64,000 nt of DNA from Hyphomicrobiales bacterium (lineage in GTDB: Bacteria; Pseudomonadota; Alphaproteobacteria; Rhizobiales; Methyloligellaceae), in the NCBI GenBank assembly GCA_021775555.1, contig JAJFHP010000040.1:18769-82768 (forward strand), in the 5' to 3' direction. The notes under the pieces were generated by a model. That model was not told the DNA's origin and did not search any database. It saw nothing but the letters and a program-made list of their open reading frames with translations. Each line of letters opens with the position of its first letter. Within the stretch, counting starts at the first letter, position 1. The position numbers and the translations under genes were made by a program. This document shows positions 42,645 through 52,380 of this stretch, piece after piece.

Positions 42645-44455
42645 GGGCTGCTCCTGCGATCATCCTACTGGGGCCATCGGGTCAGGAGACTGCACTGCGT
42701 ATCAAGAGCCTTCTTAATGGCGCGGAGATTCACGGGCTGGAGACACGCGTTCCGGAGGCCGATATTGTCTTTAACAAAACGTCTGATCATCTCGCCAGCC
42801 TGTACCGCGAAGGGCGACCCATCATCGGCGTATGTGCGTCCGGCATCTTGCTTCGAGCGCTTGGACCCCATCTCACCGACAAGCGGGAGGAACCGCCCGT
42901 CATTGCCATGGCAGAAGATGGCTCCGTCGTCGTGCCGCTGCTTGGCGGGCATCATGGCGCAAACGAAGTAGCACGTGAGATTGCCGGTATGTTTGGAGTT
43001 GCCGCCGCGATCACCACCGCTGGAGACATCCGCTTCGGTGTCGCCCTGGATGCGCCTCCTGCAGGCTTTGCGCTCGCTAACCCTGAGCATTCAAAAGACG
43101 TAATGGCGGCGCTACTGGCAGGAGCGCATGTCCGTGTTACCGGCGATGCTCCATGGCTGGAAGAGGCGAAACTGCCGTTCTCTCCGGACGGCGAGGTAGA
43201 GCTGCTTGCCACGTACAATCGCGAAAAAGGCTCTTCAACAAGGCTTGTTTATCATACCGAATGCCTTGCCCTTGGCGTGGGGTGTGAGCGCGATTGCGAA
43301 GCTGATGAACTGATCGAGCTGGTGGAGAACACCCTCAATGCCCATAACCTCGCACCCGAGGCCATTGCCCTTGTCGCCTCGCTGGGCCTCAAGGCCGATG
43401 AGACCGCGATCAATGCGCTAGCCAATCATCTTGGTGTGCCTGCCCGCTTTTTCACCGCTGAAGAGTTGAACCAGCAGACGCCGCGGCTCAGGAACCCTTC
43501 TGATGTTGTGCTTCAGGAGGTTGGCTGCCCTGGAGTTTCGGAAGGCGCTGCACTTGCCTGTGTGAGCACGGACGGCAAACTCATTGTCGAAAAAAACAAA
43601 TCTTCACGCGCCACATGCGCAATTGCCCAGGGGACTTCCCCAATAGATGTATTTTCGGTTGGCCGTGCACGCGGACATCTCTTCGTCGTCGGTATTGGAC
43701 CCGGAGGCGAGGCATGGCGCAGCGCAGAGGCAGTTTCTCTTTTACGCGCGGCCACCGACTGGGTGGGCTACGGGTTGTATCTCGACCTGGTGTCGGATTT
43801 GTCGGAAGAGACGCGCGAACATCGATTTGAATTGGGCGAGGAAGAGGTCCGCGCACGTCATGCGCTTGAACTGGCCGGCGAAGGCCGGGACGTAGCACTT
43901 GTTTGCTCGGGCGATGCGGGCATTTACGCCATGGCGAGCCTCGTATTCGAGTTGCTCGATACCGGCAGCAGCGGCGCGGCCCTCTCCGATGCAGCAAGCC
44001 GCGTCGACATCACTGTCGTGCCGGGCATTTCAGCACTTCAGGCAGCGGCGGCAAAAGCAGGTGCTCCATTGGGGCATGATTTTTGTGCCATATCGCTTTC
44101 GGACCTTCTCACGCCATGGGAGGCAATCGAGAAACGCATTCATGCCGCCGCCGAGGGCGACTTTGTTGTCGCCTTCTACAATCCAAAATCACGCCGCCGC
44201 ACGGACCAGCTCGGGCAGGCAATTTCGATCCTCAGCACAAATCGTCCTGACGACACGCCGGTCATCATTGCCGCTAGCCTCGGACGCCCGGAAGAGCACA
44301 TTACAACCACAAGCCTTGGTACGTTTGATCCGGAGCAGGTGGACATGTTGAGCATCGTCATTGTGGGATCCAGCGCCACGCGGTGCATTGCCAAAATTCG
44401 GCCTGCGCGCATCTACACTCCGCGCGGTTACGAGGCCAAGGAGCATACCCCATGA
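42641..44455 (+). CDS. cobJ: CbiG-CobJ fusion: precorrin-5A hydrolase plus C17-methyltransferase
   Basis: The 604-residue protein joins two activities. Residues 1-330 match CbiG, which opens the delta-lactone of cobalt-precorrin-5A and releases acetaldehyde: the N-domain has PIIGVCASGILLRALGPHL and VVPLLGGHHGANEVAREIA, and the C-domain has LALGVGCERDC and ALVASLGLKADETAINALA. Residues 345-604 match CobJ/CbiH, which contracts the ring and methylates C17 (GHLFVVGIGPGGEAWRSAEA; VALVCSGDAGIYAMASLVF; DFVVAFYNPKSRRRTDQL). CbiG is needed only when cobalt is inserted early. It overlaps cobI and cobM by ATGA junctions. Confidence 0.94.
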   Translation: MRAAPAIILLGPSGQETALRIKSLLNGAEIHGLETRVPEADIVFNKTSDHLASLYREGRPIIGVCASGILLRALGPHLTDKREEPPVIAMAEDGSVVVPLLGGHHGANEVAREIAGMFGVAAAITTAGDIRFGVALDAPPAGFALANPEHSKDVMAALLAGAHVRVTGDAPWLEEAKLPFSPDGEVELLATYNREKGSSTRLVYHTECLALGVGCERDCEADELIELVENTLNAHNLAPEAIALVASLGLKADETAINALANHLGVPARFFTAEELNQQTPRLRNPSDVVLQEVGCPGVSEGAALACVSTDGKLIVEKNKSSRATCAIAQGTSPIDVFSVGRARGHLFVVGIGPGGEAWRSAEAVSLLRAATDWVGYGLYLDLVSDLSEETREHRFELGEEEVRARHALELAGEGRDVALVCSGDAGIYAMASLVFELLDTGSSGAALSDAASRVDITVVPGISALQAAAAKAGAPLGHDFCAISLSDLLTPWEAIEKRIHAAAEGDFVVAFYNPKSRRRTDQLGQAISILSTNRPDDTPVIIAASLGRPEEHITTTSLGTFDPEQVDMLSIVIVGSSATRCIAKIRPARIYTPRGYEAKEHTP

Positions 44456-45225
44456 CCGTCCACTTCATTGGTGCAGGCCCCGGCGCTCCTGATCTGATAA
44501 CCGTGCGCGGGCTGGAACTGATCAAACGTTGCCCGGTCTGTCTTTATGCCGGATCGCTGGTTCCGCGAGAGGTTGTCGAAGCTGCGCCAGATAATGCCCG
44601 CGTGCTCGATACGGCCCCCATGACGCTTGAAGAAATTATCGCGGAAATGGAAGCCGCCGATGCTCGGGGTGATGATGTAGCCCGAGTGCATTCCGGTGAT
44701 CCGTCGCTCTATGGCGCGATTGCCGAGCAGATGCGTTTGCTTGAAGGGCAGGGTATTGCTTACGACATTACGCCCGGCGTACCCGCCTTTGCAGCGGCGG
44801 CAGCGGCGCTTGGTACCGAGCTCACCCTGCCGGAGATTGCTCAAACCATCATCCTAACCCGCACCGATGGCAAGGCGTCACCCATGCCGGAGGGCGAGTC
44901 GCTGGAACGCCTGGGCGCATTGGGTGCAACACTTGCCATTCATCTCTCGATCCGCAATCTGAAAGCAATCGAACGCGCACTCACGCCCCATTACGGGGCG
45001 GACTGCCCTGTCGCCGTCGTTTACCGGGCAAGCTGGCCCGATGAGCAGATCATTCGCGGAACGCTCAACGACATCTGGAGCAAAGTGCGCGCGGCCAAGA
45101 TCACCCGCACGGCACTGGTTCTGGTAGGGCCGGTTCTGGGGGAAAGCAGGTTTCGCGACTCAGCCCTATATGATGCTGAGTACGAACATGTGCTTCGGAA
45201 CAGGAAAACCAATGCGGCACCTTAA
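44452..45225 (+). CDS. cobM: Precorrin-4 C11-methyltransferase CobM
   Basis: CobM methylates C11 of (cobalt-)precorrin-4. The 257-residue product starts at ATG 44452, overlapping the cobJ stop. Motifs are VHFIGAGPGAPDLITVRG, CPVCLYAGSLVPREVV, VARVHSGDPSLYGAIAEQ and ITPGVPAFAAAAAALGTELT. Its TAA shares bases with the TAA of the converging cobK (45222-45225), so the two transcripts meet end to end with no spacer. Confidence 0.96.
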   Translation: MTVHFIGAGPGAPDLITVRGLELIKRCPVCLYAGSLVPREVVEAAPDNARVLDTAPMTLEEIIAEMEAADARGDDVARVHSGDPSLYGAIAEQMRLLEGQGIAYDITPGVPAFAAAAAALGTELTLPEIAQTIILTRTDGKASPMPEGESLERLGALGATLAIHLSIRNLKAIERALTPHYGADCPVAVVYRASWPDEQIIRGTLNDIWSKVRAAKITRTALVLVGPVLGESRFRDSALYDAEYEHVLRNRKTNAAP

Positions 45226-45971
45226 AAAAAATGCTGCTCGATCAACACCATCATTTCATCAACGCCCGAAGCCGTGGTCAGTGATGATTTTTCAGGGCGG
45301 GCAATCATGATGACCGGCAAGCCAAGTTCACGCGCCGCTTCAATCTTGGCGAAGGTGGCATCACCGCCGGAGTTCTTGGCCACCAGCACGGTAATGCGCT
45401 TTTCCTCCATCAGAGCTTTTTCCTGCTTGAGCGTAAAAGGCGGGCGGGCGAGGAGCAGTTCCGCATGATCCAGCACTTGCACCACCGGCGGCTCGATCAT
45501 GCGTGCGACAACGTAAATATCATCTCGTTCAAGAAATGGCGCCACCTCCTGCCGCCCCACAGTCACCAGAACATGCGCTCCTTGAGGGATAATCCGCACA
45601 GCCTCGTCGATATCCGCAACTTCTCTCCAGTCATCCCCTGCCCTGCGATCCCAGGGAGGACGCTCAAGTCGCAAGACAGGAATGCCCGCCTGCGCACCCG
45701 CTTGTGCCGCATGGGCCGAGATTTGAACCGCGAAGGGATGGGTCGCATCAACCAGAAGCGTCATGTGCTCCCGGCTTGCAAATTCGCGCAAGCCTTCAAC
45801 GCCACCAAAACCGCCAATGCGCACTTCTCCCGCGATCTTGCTTGGCTTCCGCGTTACGCCAGCAAGCGATGTAAGGGGCGAAAAACGCATATCTTCTTCA
45901 AGGCGCGCGGCCAGCAAACGCGCCTCCGCCGTGCCACCCAGAATGAGCATTCGGATTGGATCAATCGACAT
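45222..45971 (-). CDS. cobK: Precorrin-6A reductase CobK
   Basis: CobK (CbiJ) reduces precorrin-6A or its cobalt form with NADPH. The 249-residue product starts at ATG 45971 (MSIDPIRMLILGGTAEARLL); an ATG five codons upstream lies deeper in cbiD. Family matches are TLLVDATHPFAVQISAHAA, LRLERPPWDRRAGDDWREV, TVGRQEVAPFLER and LVAKNSGGDATFAKIEAARE. It overlaps the end of cbiD, with which it forms a minus-strand pair inside the plus-strand cluster. Confidence 0.95.
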   Translation of the reverse strand: MSIDPIRMLILGGTAEARLLAARLEEDMRFSPLTSLAGVTRKPSKIAGEVRIGGFGGVEGLREFASREHMTLLVDATHPFAVQISAHAAQAGAQAGIPVLRLERPPWDRRAGDDWREVADIDEAVRIIPQGAHVLVTVGRQEVAPFLERDDIYVVARMIEPPVVQVLDHAELLLARPPFTLKQEKALMEEKRITVLVAKNSGGDATFAKIEAARELGLPVIMIARPEKSSLTTASGVDEMMVLIEQHFF

Positions 45972-47055
45972 GGGTAATAATCTCACCCTGCCGGTCGATG
46001 ATGACGATGTCGGCCTTTATATCCGCACTTCGCAGCGTGTCACGAGCGGTGACGAGCGCGTGGCGGGCGACAACACCGGCAATATTGATATTTTGAGACC
46101 GAGCCTTTTCGAGCACTTCCATCGCCGTGTTGGCCTTGCACGCCATCGCACACAAATCTGCGTCTCCCCCAGCCTCCCCAATGCGCTCCCCAAGCCAGTC
46201 GAAATCAACCTGGCTACGGCCCGAATGGAGATCAAGCCGCCCTTGTGCAAACTTGGTCATCTTGGCGAAGCCACCCGCAACGGTGACACGGGGCACGGGA
46301 TGGGTGCGCAGATATTTGAGCATACCACCAACAAAGTCACCCATGTCGATAAGCGCCTGGTCATCAAGACCGTGCAGCTTTTTGACAGCTTGCTCCGACG
46401 TCGATCCGGTTGCGCCCGCAAGGTGGGTAAGCCCTTCAGCACGCGCCACGTCAATGCCACTGTGAATGGCGTGAATCCATGCCGAGCAGGAAAAGGGTTT
46501 TACAATTCCAGTGGTGCCGAGAATGGAAAGTCCGCCGACGATGCCAAGACGCGGGTTCCAGGTTTTACCTGCCATCTCCAGCCCCCCGGGAACGGAAATT
46601 TCAACTTCAATATCCGGGGCCACGCCGAAGGACTTCGCCACGTCCTCGACTGTCTCCCGGATCATCTTGCGCGGGACCGGATTGATGGCAGGCTCTCCAG
46701 GCTCAATCGGCAGGCCCGGCTTGGTCACCGTCCCAACACCTTCACCCGCCTTGAAGGCCACGCCGGTACCATCCATCCCTCGCCTGACCGTGGAAATAAT
46801 GAGCGCGCCGTGGGTCACATCCGGGTCATCGCCAGCGTCCTTGACGATACCGGCCCGCGCCCAGCCCTCGCCCGTTTCTTCAAGCGCCAGGGCGAAGGCC
46901 GGGGTTTCTCCCTTGGGGAGTGCGATTTCGACCGGGTCGGGGAAGGTGCCATCGAGCAAGGCTGTCAGCGCGGCGCGCGTCGCAGCTGTAGCACAGGCGC
47001 CCGTGGTCCATCCGCGCCTCAGCGCCGGCTTATTCTGACTGGTTGGCTCGACCAT
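45961..47055 (-). CDS. cbiD: Cobalt-precorrin-5B C1-methyltransferase CbiD
   Basis: CbiD methylates C1 of cobalt-precorrin-5B in the oxygen-independent route; the aerobic route uses CobF instead, and no cobF is in the window. The 364-residue protein starts at ATG 47055 (MVEPTSQNKPALRRGWTTGA) and shows GWTTGACATAATRAAL, GVGTVTKPGLPIEPGEPAIN, GGLSILGTTGIVKPFS and GDFVGGMLKYLR. It is divergent from cobA, with 74 bases between the two start codons, and upstream of cobK. Confidence 0.95.
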   Translation of the reverse strand: MVEPTSQNKPALRRGWTTGACATAATRAALTALLDGTFPDPVEIALPKGETPAFALALEETGEGWARAGIVKDAGDDPDVTHGALIISTVRRGMDGTGVAFKAGEGVGTVTKPGLPIEPGEPAINPVPRKMIRETVEDVAKSFGVAPDIEVEISVPGGLEMAGKTWNPRLGIVGGLSILGTTGIVKPFSCSAWIHAIHSGIDVARAEGLTHLAGATGSTSEQAVKKLHGLDDQALIDMGDFVGGMLKYLRTHPVPRVTVAGGFAKMTKFAQGRLDLHSGRSQVDFDWLGERIGEAGGDADLCAMACKANTAMEVLEKARSQNINIAGVVARHALVTARDTLRSADIKADIVIIDRQGEIITHVD

Positions 47056-47129
47056 GACCTGAACTCTATACACCCGGGAGACGAACTCTCATACTTTCGC
47101 AAGAGCCTGAGGACACACGAGAAAAGCTG

Positions 47130-47999
47130 ATGAAACCAACTCCCGACAACACACAGGACGCAACCTCCAGCAAAAACGCAAGCCATAAAGGCTTCGCCGC
47201 TCTGGATGGTGCCGGGTTTCCTGATTTTGCGCCCGGTTCTGTTTGGCTGGTTGGTGCCGGACCCGGCGCGCCGGGCCTGCTCACCCTGCTTGGCTATCAT
47301 GCACTCACACAAGCAGATGTCATCGTTTATGACGCGCTTGTCAGTGACGCCATTCTCGAGTGGAAGCGCGAGGACGCGCAACTGGAGTTTGCCGGTAAAC
47401 GCGGCGGCAAGCCCTCGGCCAAGCAACAGGATATATCGCTGCGGCTGGCTGAGCTGGCGAAGGAGAACAAGCGCGTCCTGCGTCTCAAGGGTGGTGACCC
47501 TCTGATGTTCGGGCGCGGCGGTGAAGAGTGCCAGGTGCTCGCCAGGGCGGGCATCCCGTTCCGCATCGTGCCGGGCATCACGGCTGGTGCGGGCGCGCTG
47601 GCTTATGCAGGAATTCCGACCACCCACCGAGACACAAATCACTCTGTGCTGTTTCTCACTGGCCATGATTCCAGCGGCGACGTGCCAACTGGCGTGGACT
47701 GGGAGAAGGTCGCCAGCGCTTCCCCCGTCATTGTCATGTATATGGCGGTGCGGAACCTTCCGAAAATCGGCACGACGCTGCTCGGTTTCGGGCGTGCGAA
47801 AGACGAGCCGGTGGCCATCGTTTCCAATGCCTCCATGCCAGAGCAATCTGTTCATATAACAACACTTGCCGCAGTACCTGACGATGAGGACATCACAACG
47901 CTCCCCACACCCGCACTGGTCGTCATCGGTAGGGTGGTGGATTTCCATGAAGACCTCGACTGGTATGTAAAGACACTCCGGGAGAATGCCCTTGGCTAA
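47130..47999 (+). CDS. cobA: Uroporphyrinogen-III C-methyltransferase CobA
   Basis: CobA methylates C2 and C7 of uroporphyrinogen III to make precorrin-2, the branch point to cobalamin and siroheme. The 289-residue protein has a 35-residue leader, then VWLVGAGPGAPGLLTLLGYH, RLKGGDPLMFGRGGEECQVL, RIVPGITAGAGALAYAGIPT and VVIGRVVDFHEDLDWY. It is a stand-alone SUMT without the CysG dehydrogenase half. It heads the plus-strand group cobA-cobB-cobQ-bluB-cbiB. Confidence 0.96.
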   Translation: MKPTPDNTQDATSSKNASHKGFAALDGAGFPDFAPGSVWLVGAGPGAPGLLTLLGYHALTQADVIVYDALVSDAILEWKREDAQLEFAGKRGGKPSAKQQDISLRLAELAKENKRVLRLKGGDPLMFGRGGEECQVLARAGIPFRIVPGITAGAGALAYAGIPTTHRDTNHSVLFLTGHDSSGDVPTGVDWEKVASASPVIVMYMAVRNLPKIGTTLLGFGRAKDEPVAIVSNASMPEQSVHITTLAAVPDDEDITTLPTPALVVIGRVVDFHEDLDWYVKTLRENALG

Positions 48000-49299
48000 T
48001 CCGCTCGGGCTCGTCATTGCGGCACCTTCATCCGGCGCTGGCAAAACACTCGTGACACTTGGGCTGCTGCGCGCATTGGCGCGGGCCGGAACGGATGTAG
48101 CTTCCGCCAAGGCCGGACCGGACTATATCGACCCGCGTTTTCATGAAGCGGCAAGCGGTCGCCCCTGCTTCAATCTGGATGGCTGGGCCATGCGCGAGGA
48201 CCTCATTGCGAGCCTCGCCGAGCAATGCGCGCAAGGCACCGGCTTGATGCTTATTGAAGGTGTCATGGGGCTTTTCGACGGGGCGGCGGGAGGCGGCGGC
48301 TCGACTGCCGACCTGGCTGCCACGCTTGGATTGCCCGTGGTGCTGGTGGTCGACGCCAAGTCGCAAGGCCAGTCCGCGGCGGCCATCGTGAAGGGCTTTG
48401 CCGAGTTCCGGGATGGATGCCGGATCACGGGAGTGATCTTCAACCGGGTGGCCAGTGAAAGCCACGCCGCCATCGTCACGGACGCGGTTCAACCGCTGGG
48501 CATCCCCGTACTTGGCGCCGTGAAGGAAGACCGCGCCATTGTGGTGCCCTCACGCCATCTGGGTCTTGTTCAGGCCAGCGAACATAAAGCGCTCGATGTC
48601 TTTCTCGACCGTGCGGCGGATCTTCTCGATGACGCTGTTGATCTCAATGCACTTGCCGGTATCGCCCGGCCCCTCACATCAATAAAAACCAAGACATCGC
48701 ATCTTCCTCCGCTGGGCCAGCGTATCGCAGTGGCGCGTGATGAGGCGTTCGGCTTTGCCTATCCGCACCTTCTTGCTGCGTGGCAATCCTCGGGGGCAAC
48801 CGTGATACCCTTTTCGCCTTTGGGGGATGAAGCGCCAGATAGCGGCGCCGATGCTGTGTACCTGCCAGGCGGGTACCCGGAACTCCATGCAGGTCGCCTG
48901 GCGGCAAACGGCGTCTTTCTGGCTGGATTGGAGCAGGCGAGTGAACGCGGCGCGCTCATTTACGGCGAGTGCGGAGGATTCATGACCCTCGGGCAATATC
49001 TCATCGATGCAGATGGTACACGCCACCAGATGGCGGGGCTTCTGCCCCTTGGCACGAGCTTCGCCGAACGCGGTCTTAAGCTCGGTTACAGGCGGCTCAC
49101 CCACAAAAGCCCCCTGCCCTGGCCGCATACATTACGCGGTCACGAATTTCACTATTCGACGCTGCACTGGCAAGGTGAGGGCGACACGCTGTTCGAGGCG
49201 GAAGACTCGCGGGGAGAGACGCTTGGCAAGATCGGCCTGGCGCAAGACAATGTGATGGGATCATACGCCCACATCGTTGATATTGAAGGCGGCCCATGA
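47986..49299 (+). CDS. cobB: Cobyrinate a,c-diamide synthase CobB
   Basis: CobB (CbiA-type) amidates the a and c carboxylates of (hydrogeno)cobyrinate with glutamine and ATP. The 437-residue protein combines a dethiobiotin synthetase-like ATPase ([37 protein letters not shown]) with a C-terminal glutamine amidotransferase domain ([15 protein letters not shown] with the catalytic Cys). The start ATG 47986 overlaps cobA by 14 bases; a TTG two codons later is possible. The cobQ ATG overlaps its stop. Confidence 0.95.
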   Translation: MPLANPLGLVIAAPSSGAGKTLVTLGLLRALARAGTDVASAKAGPDYIDPRFHEAASGRPCFNLDGWAMREDLIASLAEQCAQGTGLMLIEGVMGLFDGAAGGGGSTADLAATLGLPVVLVVDAKSQGQSAAAIVKGFAEFRDGCRITGVIFNRVASESHAAIVTDAVQPLGIPVLGAVKEDRAIVVPSRHLGLVQASEHKALDVFLDRAADLLDDAVDLNALAGIARPLTSIKTKTSHLPPLGQRIAVARDEAFGFAYPHLLAAWQSSGATVIPFSPLGDEAPDSGADAVYLPGGYPELHAGRLAANGVFLAGLEQASERGALIYGECGGFMTLGQYLIDADGTRHQMAGLLPLGTSFAERGLKLGYRRLTHKSPLPWPHTLRGHEFHYSTLHWQGEGDTLFEAEDSRGETLGKIGLAQDNVMGSYAHIVDIEGGP

Positions 49300-50789
49300 G
49301 TGCAGCTCTCATGATCCAGGGCACGGGCTCAGATGTTGGCAAATCGCTGATTGTCGCGGGGCTTGCGCGCGCCTTTACCATGCGGGGCTTGAGCGTACGT
49401 CCATTCAAGCCGCAGAACATGTCAAACAATGCTGCCGTGACGGCTGATGGCGGTGAGATCGGTCGCGCGCAAGCGCTGCAGGCCCGGGCCTGCAACACAC
49501 CACCGACCACCCATATGAACCCGGTTCTGCTGAAACCTGAAACCGACACTGGTGCGCAGGTGATCGTGCGCGGGAAGCGCAACGCCACAATGAAAGCCCG
49601 TGAATGGATGCTCGAACGCACGCAGTTCATGCCCGCGGTGCTGGAGAGTTTTGAACATCTGTGCACAGAGGCCGACCTCGTGCTGATCGAAGGCGCAGGC
49701 AGCCCGGCGGAGGTTAACCTTCGCAAGGGCGATATCGCCAATATGGGCTTTGCTCATGCAGCGGATGTTCCAGTGGTGCTTGTTGGTGACATTCACCGGG
49801 GTGGCGTCATTGCCAGTATTGTCGGCACGTTCGAGGTTATCTCACCGGAAGATGGGGACCGGATCGCGGCCTTTCTGATTAACAATTTCCATGGCGACAC
49901 ATCGCTGTTCGAAGATGGTGTGCGCACCCTTGAGGCGCGCACGGGGCGCACCTGCGCGGGCGTCATTCCCCATTTTGCCGATGCTTCGAAACTGCCTGCT
50001 GAAGATGCGGTTGCTCTGGATCATGTGAAGAGAAAAAGCGACGGCAAAATCAAAATCGCTGTGCCCCGTCTCTCACGCATTGCCAATTTCGATGATCTCG
50101 ATCCCCTGTCCCACAGTCCGGAAGTGACATTGGACATCGTGCAACCCGGACATCCGCTCCCCGGGGACGCGGACCTCATTCTCCTTCCGGGAAGCAAATC
50201 CACCCTTGCAGATCTTGGCTTTTTGCGAGCGCAGGGCTGGGACATCGACATATTGGCACATGCCCGACGCGGCGGACGCTTGCTGGGCCTGTGCGGCGGG
50301 TACCAGATGCTCGGGAAAATGGTGCATGACCCGGACGGCGTTGAAGGCACGCAGGGCAGCGCTGAAGGGCTTGCCCTGCTGGATATCGAAACCTCGCTCA
50401 CCAGCGACAAGGCGCTGGCGAATGTGAGCGCATTGCATGTGCCAAGCGGTAAAAAACTGACCGGGTATGAAATCCATCTAGGGAACAGCGAAGGCCCCGA
50501 CTGCGCCCGTCCTTTCGCGAAAATTTCAGACCGGTATGATGGAGCCACTTCGGCGAATGGTCTCGTTGAAGGCACTTATCTGCATGGTATCTTTTCATCC
50601 GACGGGTTTCGTGACGCATATCTCGCACAGCTCGGCGCGACTGCCACGCAGTCGCATGCCCATGACGCGATGGTTGACGCCACTCTCGATGCTCTTGGCG
50701 CACATATGGAATCGCATTGCGACCTCGACCAGCTTTTTGAAATCGCCAAATCCCGGAAAGCGGCAGAACGCCAGAAAGCTGTGTCATGA
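49296..50789 (+). CDS. cobQ: Cobyric acid synthase CobQ
   Basis: CobQ amidates the b, d, e and g carboxylates of adenosylcobyrinic acid a,c-diamide. The 497-residue protein starts with [19 protein letters not shown] and [20 protein letters not shown], shared by all CobQ, and has [19 protein letters not shown]. The C-terminal amidotransferase domain has [16 protein letters not shown] with the catalytic Cys. It is coupled to cobB and bluB by ATGA overlaps. Confidence 0.96.
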   Translation: MSAALMIQGTGSDVGKSLIVAGLARAFTMRGLSVRPFKPQNMSNNAAVTADGGEIGRAQALQARACNTPPTTHMNPVLLKPETDTGAQVIVRGKRNATMKAREWMLERTQFMPAVLESFEHLCTEADLVLIEGAGSPAEVNLRKGDIANMGFAHAADVPVVLVGDIHRGGVIASIVGTFEVISPEDGDRIAAFLINNFHGDTSLFEDGVRTLEARTGRTCAGVIPHFADASKLPAEDAVALDHVKRKSDGKIKIAVPRLSRIANFDDLDPLSHSPEVTLDIVQPGHPLPGDADLILLPGSKSTLADLGFLRAQGWDIDILAHARRGGRLLGLCGGYQMLGKMVHDPDGVEGTQGSAEGLALLDIETSLTSDKALANVSALHVPSGKKLTGYEIHLGNSEGPDCARPFAKISDRYDGATSANGLVEGTYLHGIFSSDGFRDAYLAQLGATATQSHAHDAMVDATLDALGAHMESHCDLDQLFEIAKSRKAAERQKAVS

Positions 50790-51397
50790 CACAACCCGAG
50801 TTTGATGACACATTCCGCGCGGACTTCGAGAAGCTTCTTGAATGGCGCCGCGACGTCCGCAGGTTCACAAGCGACCCCGTAGACCCAAAGCTTATTACCC
50901 GCCTTCTTGAACTCGCCGATCACGCCCCTTCTGTTGGCCTGAGCCAGCCCTGGCGGTTTGTGCAAGTGACGGACAGCGAACAGCGCGATGCCATCTGCTC
51001 ATCCTATGAGCGATGCAACGCCGAAGCGCTCAAGGGTTATGACGGCGATAACAGCACGCTTTATGCCCGCCTGAAGCTTGAGGGCCTTCGCGAGGCGCCC
51101 GTTCAGTTTGCCGTCTTCTGTGATGAGGAAACGCAAAAGGGCAAGGGCCTTGGGCGCCAGACCATGCCCGAAACACTGCGCTATTCCGTCGTCAACGCCA
51201 TACATACTTTCTGGCTGGCCGCGCGGGCGCATAATGTGGGCATGGGATGGGTATCGATCCTGGAACCCGAAGAAGTTCGCAAAGCGCTCGCGGCACCGGA
51301 CGACTGGACGCTGGTGGCTTACTTGTGTGTCGGTTACCCGCAGGAAGACCATGCCGACCCGGAACTTGAACGCGCCGGGTGGGAAAAGCGGAAATGA
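50786..51397 (+). CDS. bluB: 5,6-dimethylbenzimidazole synthase BluB
   Basis: BluB breaks down reduced FMN with oxygen to make 5,6-dimethylbenzimidazole, the lower ligand of cobalamin. The 203-residue protein has the nitroreductase-like fold with family features [37 protein letters not shown] and [20 protein letters not shown]. Its oxygen need shows that the cell makes cobalamin at least partly in air, although the corrin-ring genes are of the early-cobalt kind. It overlaps cobQ and cbiB by ATGA. Confidence 0.95.
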   Translation: MTQPEFDDTFRADFEKLLEWRRDVRRFTSDPVDPKLITRLLELADHAPSVGLSQPWRFVQVTDSEQRDAICSSYERCNAEALKGYDGDNSTLYARLKLEGLREAPVQFAVFCDEETQKGKGLGRQTMPETLRYSVVNAIHTFWLAARAHNVGMGWVSILEPEEVRKALAAPDDWTLVAYLCVGYPQEDHADPELERAGWEKRK

Positions 51398-52380
51398 ATT
51401 TTGATCCGCTGAGCCTGATACTGGCCGCCACCGCACTGCCCGTCGCGGCTGCGGCGCTGCTTGTCGAGAGACTGTTTGGCTATCCGAATGGCCCGCAAGC
51501 GTGGATCGGGCACCCGGTACAATGGCTTGGCGCACTCATCGGCGCGCTTGACCGCATCTTGAACAAAGGCGACGCCCGCAAGCTGCGCGGGCTGCTGGCG
51601 CTCATCCTCGTTGCGGCGGTCACGCTTGCGCTCACCCTGCCGCTAACGCTTTACCTGCGAGGATTTGAGAGCGGCTGGATTGGCGAGGCATTGCTCGCCA
51701 GCACTTTGCTGTCGCAGAAATCCTTGGAAGATCATGTGAGCGCGGTGGCGGATGGCCTGAGAAAAAGCCTTGAATTGGGTCGCGAGGCCGTCAGCCATAT
51801 TATCGGGCGCGATCCCAAGACGCTCGACGCGAGCAGCGTCGCCAAGGGCGCGCTGGAGAGCCTGGCTGAAAACATGTCCGACGGTGTTCTCGCCCCGCTG
51901 TTCTGGCTGCTCGTCGCGGGGCTTCCGGGGGCTGCTCTCTACAAGGCCATCAACACCGCCGACAGCATGATCGGCCATAAGTCCGGCGACTATCTCGACT
52001 TTGGCTGGGCGTCGGCGAGGACAGACGATCTCGTCAATCTGATCCCGGCCCGCACCACGGGGTGGCTCATCGCGCTGGCTGCCGCCCTTTCCTCCGGCAT
52101 GTCGGGAAGCAGTGCAGTCCGCGCCATGGCGAGCTGTGCGCCGAACCACCTCTCACCCAATGCCGGGTGGCCGGAAGCTTCCCTCGCCGGGGCGCTGGGT
52201 ATCCGTCTCGGCGGCCCGCGCAGCTATCGGGGGCGCAGGGCCGATCTCGCCTGGATGGGAGATGGCCGGACAAAACTCAAGAGGGATGATATCTGCAACG
52301 GTTTGAGGCTCTATAATACGGGGCTGAATGTCGTCACCCTGCTCATAGTCATTGCATGCATCATTGCGTGGACGGTTTGA
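51394..52380 (+). CDS. cbiB: Adenosylcobinamide-phosphate synthase (CbiB; CobD in the aerobic naming)
   Basis: CbiB attaches the aminopropanol (phosphate) arm to adenosylcobyric acid at the inner membrane. The 328-residue protein starts at ATG 51394, overlapping the bluB stop. Features are VERLFGYPNGPQAWIGHPVQ, GRDPKTLDASSVAKGALESL, LAENMSDGVLAPLFW and DSMIGHKSGDYLDFGWASAR, with several hydrophobic segments. Its last 20 bases overlap the end of the converging cobU. Confidence 0.95.
   Translation: MNFDPLSLILAATALPVAAAALLVERLFGYPNGPQAWIGHPVQWLGALIGALDRILNKGDARKLRGLLALILVAAVTLALTLPLTLYLRGFESGWIGEALLASTLLSQKSLEDHVSAVADGLRKSLELGREAVSHIIGRDPKTLDASSVAKGALESLAENMSDGVLAPLFWLLVAGLPGAALYKAINTADSMIGHKSGDYLDFGWASARTDDLVNLIPARTTGWLIALAAALSSGMSGSSAVRAMASCAPNHLSPNAGWPEASLAGALGIRLGGPRSYRGRRADLAWMGDGRTKLKRDDICNGLRLYNTGLNVVTLLIVIACIIAWTV

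Noticed and set aside
45763..47130. 455-codon open frame on the plus strand opposite cbiD
   Set aside because: The cbiD product matches its family throughout; the opposite frame is a by-product of GC-rich codon use.
47019..48110. 363-codon open frame on the minus strand opposite cobA/cobB
   Set aside because: cobA and cobB on the plus strand have clear family motifs; the antisense translation has no recognisable pattern and no ribosome-binding site.
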